Shown here: positions 1 to 8,224 of the stretch, piece after piece
Position numbering within the stretch: position 1 is the first letter of the stretch
How the letters are laid out: each line of letters begins with the position of its first letter
Assembly (NCBI GenBank): GCA_022606425.2
Contig: JAHDVF020000171.1
Coordinates: 1 to 64,000, forward strand
Direction: 5' to 3'
DNA: 64,000 nt
Origin: Lepidostoma basale
Lineage: Eukaryota; Arthropoda; Insecta; Trichoptera; Lepidostomatidae
Notes under the pieces: model-generated
What the model was told of the DNA's origin: nothing
Seen by the model: only the letters and a program-made list of their open reading frames with translations
Databases searched by the model: none
Made by a program: the position numbers and the translations under genes

Positions 1-175
1 TTGACACTATACATACATAGATTTTCCACATACTCGTATACTCGTACGTCTAAGGCATCTCATTTATTGTGCATTTGTTTTAATTTCTTCCTTCTTTTCC
101 CAGTTCCATGCTTCACTTCTATATAAAAGATTCGGCCCATGAACACCATTGTGCATTGCCATTCTAGCTATAGTA
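1..175 (-). mobile_element. LINE-A fragment, edge of window
   Basis: The complement matches the middle of the LINE-A C-terminal coding region seen in better copies at 10600-10720 and 43000-43110: the 'cattctagc' start, the 'catgcttcacttct' stretch and the 'aaggcatctcattt' stretch are diverged versions. It is truncated by the window edge and has no open frame. Identification rests on alignment by eye to the other copies. Confidence 0.6.
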
Positions 176-244
176 TATACCTTTACGATATATAATAGTA
201 TAATATAAACTCGTATATGGAATCTAAAAATTATTAAACATTAT

Positions 245-530
245 CTTCATCTTCCGGTGCCGTCAGGTCCCCCCAACATTGATCACTGCAGCAAAGGCAT
301 CTCTGTCCTACGCTTCTTGGAACAGAATCCGACGTCCCTCTATTTTACCCATTAATATCAGTCGAAGGAGATGTTATTTTTCTACCCTTAGCACATTATC
401 CAAATATGAGACCTTTCTAACCTTTGCACTCGACAACAGCTCTCTATTGGCTTAAACTCTCTGTAGTACGTCATCATTACTGACCCTATCGGTCCATTAA
501 ACTTTATACCTACTATTCTCAACTATTAGG
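245..530 (-). mobile_element. LINE-B C-terminal remnant
   Basis: Reading on the minus strand, this is a worn copy of the 3' end of the GAA-tailed LINE-B, ending in TTC-rich sequence at about 240-250. It keeps the segments for the hydrophobic 'LGH' region and the 'LILxGN' region followed by the terminal GGGGGACC block found in the copies at 35.9 kb and 63.5 kb. Frames are broken. Confidence 0.65.
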
Positions 531-534
531 ACAA

Positions 535-1000
535 TGTTTTTCTTCTTATTCAGCTCGTTCTAGCCATCCATTCCTTGGCGTTGGTGTCCTGTCTTACTTT
601 CCATTATGTTGGATCTTGGGATATTTGCATCCAGTCACTTCCCGCACTTTTCCAGATTTCGTATCAATGTTGTTGATAACGGAATAGTGTGAAACAATTG
701 AAGTAAAAATGAAAAGATAATTTAATTAACTTTTGTTTTACAAACACATGCATAATACATGAACTATATCGCTAAATTATTCTTCAATTATTATTTATTG
801 AATTATGTATTTATAATGGCGGCATATCAAAGTGCTTTTTCAAGATTTATGAAGCCAAATTACTCAGTTAGCAGAAAGAGTGAATTTATTCCCAGGTTGA
901 CCCACATTATTATTTTTACGTGAACAGGGCCGGAAACCCAATGAATTTAAATAAATCGTTAATCAAACCATAATTATTTTAATTATTTAAAACAAAATTA
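535..1000. other. No recognised feature
   Basis: AT-rich sequence without a convincing reading frame, RNA gene or repeat matching the rest of the window. Confidence 0.5.
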
Positions 1001-1005
1001 AATTT

Positions 1006-1375
1006 TATCAACAACAACAACAACAAACCATCACGCCGTTTCCCGCAGTGGTAGGCTGAGAGAATGGACCGCCACACTACTCTATCCTGACATACCTCTC
1101 TAGCTTCCTCCACATTCATACAGCGAGTCATACACGCACGTCGATTTTTCCGGCTTCTGACATGACCAACCTTTGAAATTTTATTAATTTAGTCATGCCA
1201 TGCTTTCCTCGGTCTACCTCGACTCCGTACTCCATTTACATCGTTAACGTATTCTTTTTTAACCATTCTTTCTTCACACATGCGCTCCATATTATCCGAA
1301 CCAACGCAGCGATCCTTTCGTAATTTTGTTCATAATACCTTATTTCGCTCTACATTCCTTTCTAATATTGATATC
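1006..1375 (-). mobile_element. LINE-A 3' end, GTT-tailed subtype
   Basis: Minus-strand 3' end of LINE-A. On the plus strand it starts with a run of CAA triplets, meaning the element ends in (GTT)n instead of (GTTA)n. It then shows the complement of the hairpin-bearing 3' end and the C-terminal coding segments RACMTR, RPRxxWHDxI and MERM. Stops and shifts break the frame. The same tail type occurs at 4217-4668 and 20936-21180. Confidence 0.8.
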
Positions 1376-1442
1376 AGCATTTGAGATTCTTTTGTACATC
1401 GTTATCATATTAATTAATTATAATATTATCGGATATATATAA

Positions 1443-1632
1443 AACGAATGCAAACATCTGTTTTCTACTAGTTTTATTATAATTTATCGGAATGACATGT
1501 TTCGCCTTTCGAAGACATTATCAAATGTATTATCAAGTGCAGACATTTGATAATGCCTTAGAAATTTGAAACATTTTATTCCCATAAACTATAATAAAAC
1601 TTCCAGAAAACAGACGTCTTCATTCGTATTAA
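1443..1632. repeat. HH-a inverted pair (hammerhead-like repeat)
   Basis: Two copies of the HH-a repeat face each other. The outer arms contain the 'acagacgt...cattcgtatt' end and the centre holds the hammerhead-like boxes. The minus copy (1494-1525) reads TTGATAA, extra T, a stem of the form GTCTT..AAGGC, then GAAAC and ATGTC. The plus copy (1544-1580) is more worn. Relative to an active hammerhead, C3 is T and G8 is A, so I predict no cleavage. Confidence 0.65.
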
Positions 1633-1727
1633 TTATTATATTTCTTTCTTCTTAATTATTAAATGTATGATATAATGATAGAGAATGAAGAGACTTCAGT
1701 AAAATCATTTGATTATCTTACGTACTC

Positions 1728-2015
1728 CGCCAAACAAAATGGTCTCACGCAGGATGCTATCTCCTACCACAACTCCATCCAGGCACTGCTCCTCTTATTC
1801 TCAGATTTTTATAAATATAATCCCAACCCTCACTGGTCTTCCATTCCTTGACAATAATGTAAGACTTTATCATAAACCATAAATCCTTTTTCGGAGGGAC
1901 ACTCCGGGCCATACATTTTGCCCCATCATAAAACAACTACCAAATCACATTCCAACAATGTTTCCTACAGACGTAAAAGGAATAGCCATTAGAGCTGAAC
2001 CTCTGTAAGCCAGAA
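1728..2015 (-). repeat. Dispersed repeat shared with 28535-28890
   Basis: The complement matches the plus strand at 28535-28890 in several blocks: 'caaaatggtctcacgcagga', 'ccaccacaactccatccagg'-like and 'agagctgaacctctgtaa'. The two copies are in opposite orientation 27 kb apart. There is no open frame of note. It may be the 5' part of a LINE, but nothing here identifies the family. Confidence 0.5.
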
Positions 2016-2199
2016 GATCCAAGTCCAAGTCTTAAATAAAAAATGTTTAGTTTCTTTCAAATTATTTTATTTTTCATGACAGGAGTCATCAGGAGAGCGA
2101 TATATTTTAAAGTATATTATTTTTAACTCTGCAAAATTTTTAAATATGACTTTGAATGGTGTATGATGGAAGCATTATAACCTCATTTATTTTATTATT

Positions 2200-2444
2200 T
2201 TTTTTTTTTTATGTACACAACAGGTCGTTTCGACCCAATTACTGTATACATTTTTTTTATATTTTTAGCTATTATATTGATTCTTGTGACATGTGATAGG
2301 TAGCCAATCTATCGCCATTTTATTGTCACGTGAATTCTACACCAGACCAAAGACAGTGTGACAATCACACTGCCATCGCCGGGAATCGAACCCAGGACCT
2401 TCGGCATGGAAGTCAGAGATCGTAACCACTCTGCCACGAAGGTC
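2200..2444 (-). mobile_element. SINE-1, tRNA-derived SINE
   Basis: On the minus strand the element begins GACCTTCGTGGCAGAGTGG, which has an RNA polymerase III A-box, and about 35 bases later has GGGTTCGATTCCCGG, a B-box. So the head derives from a tRNA. The body (CAGTGTGATTGTCACACTG, then ACGTGACAATAAAATGGCG) and the tail ending ACCTGTTGTGTACAT with an A-rich run match the copies at 26.7 and 32.4 kb. The internal promoter looks nearly intact. Confidence 0.88.
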
Positions 2445-2954
2445 GTCAAAAAACTTCTTGTTTATAAAACTGAATTTGTATTATATTTATATCAATTGAA
2501 TACCGTTGATCCTGGGAGCGCATACCTAAAATACCCCATCAAAGAATTACAGCATTAAGGAATAGATTATAATTTGAACTATTAATATGTGGATGAATTG
2601 AAACCTGCCCCTAAATAATAAGAGTGTGAATTAAAAAAAAAGGATTTTATTTTGTCTGCTTTCGCAGGTGATAAAAATTGCATTGATAGTATAAGTTTAG
2701 GTGCCAAATGTTGTTAAACCGGCACTGTTTATTTTGCATATCCATAATTACTTACACACTTTCTGAGCGGAGCAAAGACTATCTTTTCTTAACAATATTT
2801 GTCGACCGAGAAATAAATGTTTGAGTAATCTAAATTGCAGACTTCTGGGGAATAATGAATAGTAGATCTGCATAATTGGCAATTTTTCACGAGAGCATAG
2901 AAAAGGTAATTAATACTAAATGTAAAATTTAGATAGCGTTATTATACTTGATGT

Positions 2955-3610
2955 GTAATTAACTAACTAACTAACTAACCATCACGCCGTCTCCCCGAAG
3001 GGGTAGGCAGAAAGAATGGACTTCCACACTTTTCTTTCCTGACATATTTCTCTCGCTTCTTCAACATTGACTGACGTCGACATATTTGGATTCATGTTGT
3101 TTTGTTTTATTTTATCTTTGTAATACCGTTTTGTGTTCAAATGAGTCGCCTAAATGTTTTATCGTTTGTAATGTCTCATTTGTGTATAATGTATAAATAA
3201 ATAAATAAAATAAATAAAAAAAAACATTCATACATCGTGTTATGCATACGCGTCGATTTCTCTGACTCCCCACATGGCCGACATTCAATATTTGATTTAT
3301 TTGATCGTGCCACGTTTTCCTCGGTCTTCCTCTATTTCTGGTTCCATTTACATCATTGACATATAATTTTTTTACCATTCTTTCTTCATTCATTCTTTCC
3401 GTATGTCCAAATCATCTTAATGATCCTTTAATTATTTTGTTCATAACACCATCATTCGCACCGCATTCACTTCTTATATTTTCATTCGACACTCTATCAT
3501 ACACAGAGTATCCACACATTCGTCTAAGAGATCTCATTTCTACTGCATTTATTCTACTTTCATCCTTCTTTTGCCAGTTCCATGCTTCGCTTCCATACTT
3601 GATGTGTATG
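2955..3610 (-). mobile_element. LINE-A 3' end split by an insertion
   Basis: Minus-strand C-terminal part of LINE-A with a good (GTTA)n tail (complement at 2955-2980). Coding pieces include RMCGYSVYDRVSNEN, IRSECGANDGVMNKI, MNEERMVKKLYVND and NRGRPRKTWHDQINQILNV. The copy is interrupted at 3069-3222 by a separate retroelement fragment flanked by AACATT. Remaining frames are long, so this copy is fairly young. Confidence 0.88.
3069..3222 (+). mobile_element. 5'-truncated retroelement inserted in LINE-A
   Basis: A 154-bp insert ending in an (AAAT/A)-rich tail, flanked by the six-base duplication AACATT at 3063-3068 and 3223-3228. The host LINE-A sequence is continuous when one flank and the insert are removed. 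The body contains 'gttcaaatgagtcgcctaaa', found again at 61505-61605. The layout fits a 5'-truncated non-LTR element; no coding sequence remains. Confidence 0.7.
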
Positions 3611-3721
3611 TTGGTAATAATCTGTGAAATATATTGAGAGTAACTGTAAAAACTGTGGAGAAATGTCACTTAATCCTAATGTCGTTACAATTCTCTCATA
3701 TTCCTGGTTCAAGAATTCGTT

Positions 3722-3840
3722 GAGGCCATGGGTCGGCAACCAGCGGCCCGCGGGCCGTATGCGGCACGCGAGGCGTCTTGGTACGGCCCGCAAGATTCTG
3801 GCCGCACGTGACGGACGATATCATACGATTACTTTTTCAA
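3722..3840 (+). repeat. hAT-like MITE end
   Basis: The sequence GGGTCGGCAACCAGCGGCCC with GC-rich palindromic sequence next to it looks like the terminal inverted repeat region of a non-autonomous hAT element. The opposite end and the 8-bp target duplication were not located, so it is a partial copy or a chance resemblance. Confidence 0.4.
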
Positions 3841-4059
3841 TTTTTAATTATCGAAAAAACAAACACTGTTTTCCGTTATCGGATTTACATTTAGACGCAA
3901 TACTACGCGTCTCAAAAATACAAGCTAATATAAAAAACTAGTCAAATGCAACCACAAAAATCTCGTTGATTTTATTAACTACAATAAATGTCGTTAAAAT
4001 ATACAATACAATAAGCATTTTATTTTTAAAATAAAAATATTTTTACACAAATATTGTAG

Positions 4060-4216
4060 GAGTGGGAAATGCCTATTGGTAAGGTTCGCAACCCATCACA
4101 CCTTGTCTCCCGCGGGGGCGAAAAGAGAAGGATGGATTGCCGCATCGATAACGTGTGGCAGTCCATCCTTTCTGCCTACCCCTTCGGAGAGACTGCGTGA
4201 TGGTTAGTTAGTTATT
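4060..4216 (+). mobile_element. N family: non-coding element with LINE-A 3' end
   Basis: Carries the N body (AAATGCCTATTGG, GGTTCGCAACCCATCACACC, CCCGCGGGGGCGAAAAGAG, AAGGATGG) joined to the LINE-A 3' end (CAGTCCATCC, CTGCCTACCCCTTCGG, GTGATGGTTAGTTAGTTA). No reading frame. The body is unrelated to LINE-A coding sequence, so only the last 60 or so bases are shared. GGTTCGCAACCC resembles a weak B-box, but no A-box is clear. Confidence 0.75.
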
Positions 4217-4668
4217 GGCCGAAGAAGGATGAGAGCAGAATAAATGCGGTAGAGATGAGGTCCCTAAAACGTATGTGTGATTGAACGATGTACGACAGAT
4301 TTTCAAATGCTGTTATAAGAAAAGAATGTAGAGCGGAAGAAGGTTTATAGAAATTATACAAAATTATGAAATGATCGCTGCATTGGTTCGGACATATGGA
4401 GCGCATGTGTGGAGAAAGAATGGTTAAGAATGTATACGTTAATGAAATAAATGGAGTACGGAGTCGAAGTAGACCGAGGGAAATATGGCATAACCAAATT
4501 AATCAAATTTTAAAAGTTGGTTATGTTAGAAGTCGGAAGGATCGACGTGCGTGTATGACTCGTATGAATGTAGAGGAATGTAGAGAGGTGTCAGGATAGA
4601 GTAGTGTGGCGGTCTGTTCTCTCTGCCTACCCCTGCGGAGAAACGCGTAATGGTTTTGTTGTTGTTGT
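4217..4668 (+). mobile_element. LINE-A C-terminal copy, GTT-tailed
   Basis: Plus-strand C-terminal region with a readable stretch MERMCGERMVKNVYVNEING, then RSRPREIWHNQINQ and RRACMTRMNVEE. It ends in the hairpin region and (GTT)n at about 4655-4668. Stops and shifts earlier in the copy make it a pseudogene. It begins where the N copy at 4060-4216 ends. Confidence 0.8.
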
Positions 4669-5035
4669 ATAGCTGTTATGTCTAATATTGCTTTTTAGAT
4701 ATGCGAATTTCAATATAATCCGAAACCTAGAATAGACTATCAATAATTCTAAGGCAGCCCCATAAAACTGAATACGCGTTCATTTTTATTTATTTTAAGG
4801 CATGTCCTAAACAAACTGGTGACTTACTAACAATTTGGTTTTACAGCCATTTTATTATATCCCGCAGTTGTTTCAGTTCGTCGGGATCGTGATGGTATGC
4901 AAACTAGTGATGGGAACATGATAATAATTTCGATTGAAATCGATTTTAATTGTATTTTCTAAATGCTACATATGAGGCGAACGGAGATGATTCAGCAGTC
5001 ACGCTATCCATTATTTTTATACGAAAATAATAAAT

Positions 5036-5280
5036 CTTCTTCTTTCGGTGCCGTGTCAGGTACTCTCAACGTTGGCGATCACTGCAGCAAAGGCATCTCT
5101 GTCCTGCGCCATTTGGAACAAGTTCTGAACTCTTGTAATTCCTGTCCACTCTTTTATGTTCCACGACCAGAACAGCTGCCTTCTACAAATTCCCCGACGT
5201 CCCTTCACTTTACCCATTAATATCTATCGAATGATGTGGTATTTTTCTCCCCTTAGCACATGACCCAAATATGATGCAAT
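5036..5280 (-). mobile_element. LINE-B C-terminal remnant
   Basis: Minus strand. The plus strand begins with TCTTCTTC, the complement of the GAA tail, then GGTGCCGTGTCAGG and the rest of the LINE-B 3' end up to the 'cacatgacccaaatatgat' block. The protein frame is broken. Same layout as 245-530 and 28915-28998. Confidence 0.7.
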
Positions 5281-5299
5281 AGAAGAGTAGATGTGCATA

Positions 5300-5725
5300 C
5301 TAGCTAGTTAAGAGAGTATGAATTTAGGTCTTTGGAGAGTATTTTGTATTCCTAAAGTCGAACCATCTCTCATGCGTTCCTGGTATTATATATTATATTT
5401 AACCTGTTTTCAATAGATGCCATGTGACGGCCTGTTTTTTGAGCATTTTTAGTATTTGTATAAAAGGGTCTCAGCCGGCTATACGCAACAGGCCCAGCCT
5501 TCGACTGCCAACTCAGAGCTCCGAACAGTTTCTTCTAATCGCTGTATCTTTATAACGACTTCGAAGTTTAAAAAATCACTTTACCACCGTATTATAGACA
5601 TATTAAGGAAGCAATTTATGAAAGAAAGAAAAAATCGATATTTTAAATCCTTCACATGGGTCAACCCCCATAATCTATGATTGTTGTTTGTAATATATTT
5701 GGAGAAAATAATCTGATTTGATTTG
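5300..5725 (+). mobile_element. LINE-J 3' remnant, composite
   Basis: The first ~125 bp (GTCGAACCATCTCTCATGCG, CCTGGTATTAT, CAATAGATGCC) match the 3' untranslated end of LINE-J copies at 23.5 and 57.9 kb. The last ~40 bp end in TTTGATTTGATTGAT, the LINE-J type of tail. The roughly 260 bp between do not match the other copies, so another sequence has probably been inserted or the copy is recombined. Confidence 0.5.
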
Positions 5726-5989
5726 ATTGATAAAAACGTCCGGCTTCTAGAAATTTTAGTACATTATAACATATTATTATGAGAATGAAATAATATTTTG
5801 CCATACTGAATTATTATCATTCACATAACTAACGCCTCAGCAATACGAAACTTGTCACTTCCATAAAATGTAATAAAAATTCAAATAAAAGTGATGAGAA
5901 AGTCTTAAAAAATCACTCGATTGTTGAATATTTTAAACTTACTTTATTTACATTTTGATAAACTTAAGGCGTTAACACTTTGTAATTTC

Positions 5990-6240
5990 GTTATGACGAA
6001 TTTTTTTATGAATTTAAAACACTGTTATTTTCTACTTTTATGATTAAGTTTTCGCGATGTTTCAAAGGTTTCACACTTTCGTCATCGGGAAACTCAGTTT
6101 ATATCATTTATATCGGAAGAACGATACAAACTTCGTTATTTCGTTTTCCCGATGCTGAAGGTGTACAATCTTCTAACATATCGATAAAAAAATCTCAAAA
6201 TTGGATGAAACAATGTTTTTAATCATAAAAAAAATGATTT
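5990..6240. repeat. HH-b inverted pair
   Basis: Two facing HH-b copies. The minus copy (6056-6088) reads CCGATGA, extra C, stem GAAAG..CTTT, then GAAAC. The plus copy (6149-6183) reads CCGATGC, extra T, stem GAAG..CTTC, then TAACATATC. Both carry changes at core positions (U4 to C and others), so cleavage is unlikely. Outer parts contain the 'aaacactgtt...' and 'gataaac' sequences of the family. Confidence 0.55.
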
Positions 6241-6269
6241 TTGTACGTATTTTTAATAAAAAATACATC

Positions 6270-6713
6270 ATATTTGGGTGGAATTATTTATGGAAGTGAA
6301 GCTTGAAGATGGGAGAAGAAAGATGAAGGTAGGGTAAATACCGTAGAAATGACGTCACTTAGAAGAATGGGTTGAAGTAAGAAAGGAATTTATGGCGGAT
6401 GAATGGGTTCTAAATAAAAATAAGAAAGGATCACTAATATGGTTTGTACATATGGAATGAATGGATGATTTAATAATGGTTAAAAATATGAAAACAAATA
6501 TTGGGAATGAAAAAAAAGTCGAGGAAGGCCATGGAAGGAATGGCATGACCAAATTAATCAGTTATTAGGAACAATCGACGAGCGTGCATATCACGATGTG
6601 TGGATGTATAAAAGACTCGAGAGTTATGTCAGGATAGAAAAGTGTGGCGGTTCATCCTCTCTGCCTACCTTTCCGGAGAAACGGCGTGATGTTTAGTTAG
6701 TTTGTTAGTTAGT
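6270..6713 (+). mobile_element. LINE-A copy, degenerate
   Basis: A worn plus-strand LINE-A C-terminal region from 'tatggaagtgaagc' to the tail GTTTAGTTAGTTTGTTAGTTA. The 'aggaaggccatggaaggaa' block corresponds to RGRPRK. There are many stops. Confidence 0.7.
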
Positions 6714-6795
6714 CATATTTGTGGTTTATTGAACAAAAATGAATATAAAAATATAAACTAATTAGGAGAATATACTAAACTGCGTTAATACTATA

Positions 6796-6945
6796 TTTTC
6801 ACGTGAGGAGTCAGAGAAATCGACGCGCCTGTCAGATGTATAAATGTTGAGGAAGCGAGAGAAATATGTCAGTAAAGAAAAGTGTGACAGTCCATTCATT
6901 CTGCCTGCCCCTTCGGAGAGACGGCGTGATGGTAAGTTAGTTAAC
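6796..6945 (+). mobile_element. LINE-A 3' end fragment
   Basis: Contains 'cacgtgaggagtcagagaaa', the CMNVEEAREI-type coding end with changes, 'ctgcctgccccttcggagag' and a short GTTAGTTA tail. It is 5'-truncated to about 150 bp, as is common for non-LTR insertions. Confidence 0.75.
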
Positions 6946-6949
6946 TAAA

Positions 6950-7590
6950 TATAAATGTAGATGAGAACTTCTGTTATACAGAACTCTTATTATATTTTAT
7001 AGGTGCGATATATTTGTCGTAAAAAAATCGAAAATGTTTAAACCGTTTGATTTTCCCCATCGCTAATGCGAACTACCGATTCGTCCCTGTTAAGGTCGCC
7101 GTATAATGTAGAATATTTAAATTAGTTATCCTGAAGTCAAACAACTTTGTATGGAATTCCAGTTCTTGACTGGACAACTGACGATATCCTTTTAACAGGA
7201 TTTAGTATCGGTGAGCAATTTCAAAGAATAAACTTGTTTTATTGCGTAGCTACAAAAACATACCAAATAATATTCAAGTGTACACATTAACATGTTGTCT
7301 TGGACTTAAACTTGGCATATGGAGGTTCAGTTCCTAACAGCTATTCCTGGTATGTTCGATAGAAAGATAAATACATGACAATAAATACTAGAAAATAGTT
7401 GATATAACGTGGAAAACAAACTGTCCTAGTACACTTAGTCAGAATGTTTTTAGAAAGATATTAGAAAACATAATTGATGCAGTTTAGTATATGAAACGTT
7501 TTAATAAATTATATATAAAAATTAAAATATGCATTAAAAATTATTTAGTATGTCTTGAATGAATAAAAATTCCATACTAAAAAAATTACA
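6950..7590. other. No recognised feature
   Basis: AT-rich sequence with no gene, RNA gene or repeat I can support. Confidence 0.45.
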
Positions 7591-7594
7591 TGAA

Positions 7595-7756
7595 TGAAAA
7601 TGTCTGTTTTCTATAAGTTTTATAATATTTTACGGGAATGACATGTCAGACAACAACGCGCTTGTTTCCCGATTAATTTGGTAAGCAAAGCAAATTATGT
7701 CGTTCACATAAAAAATAAAAAAAATTCTAGAAAGCAGGGATTTTCAAACGTATTAT
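7595..7756. repeat. Degenerate HH-a inverted pair
   Basis: Outer arms 'aatgaaaatgtctgttttct' and 'aaattctagaaagcaggga' match the ends of HH-a, with 'gggaatgacatgtc' and 'atgtcgttcacataaaa' inside. The stem II and GAAA parts are too worn to score as hammerhead-like on their own. Confidence 0.4.
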
Positions 7757-7797
7757 TATATAAAAATTACTTTATTTATTGATTATGTGGTCACGGC

Positions 7798-7803
7798 AAT
7801 ATA

Positions 7804-7876
<73 letters not shown>

Positions 7877-7879
7877 GTA

Positions 7880-7924
<45 letters not shown>

Positions 7925-8025
7925 ATATATATAACAACTAACTAATAACTAATATATACGTATATATACATATATATATACATATATATATGTATATATG
8001 TAATAATATAATAATAATATATAAT

Positions 8026-8078
<53 letters not shown>

Positions 8079-8200
8079 CATGTATATGCATGTATATATA
8101 TACATATATACATATATACATATATACATATATACATATATACATATATACATATACAAATATACATATATACATATATACAGCATATATACATATATTT
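7798..8200. repeat. (TA)n and TATACATATA microsatellite block
   Basis: About 400 bp of alternating TA with islands of TAATAATA, followed from about 8065 by a regular 10-base pattern TATACATATA. Reading frames here are artefacts rich in Tyr and Ile. It abuts the 5' side of the large LINE-A copy. Confidence 0.95.
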
Positions 8201-8224
8201 TTCTGTTTTATGTTTTATGTGTGA

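Noticed and set aside
1494..1525. Active hammerhead ribozyme in HH-a copies
   Set aside because: Core positions 3 and 8 differ from the required bases in every HH-a copy seen here, so only descent from a ribozyme is suggested.
5456..5680. 74-codon frame as a host exon
   Set aside because: It lies between two LINE-J-like segments and shows no splice sites; more likely part of an inserted repeat.
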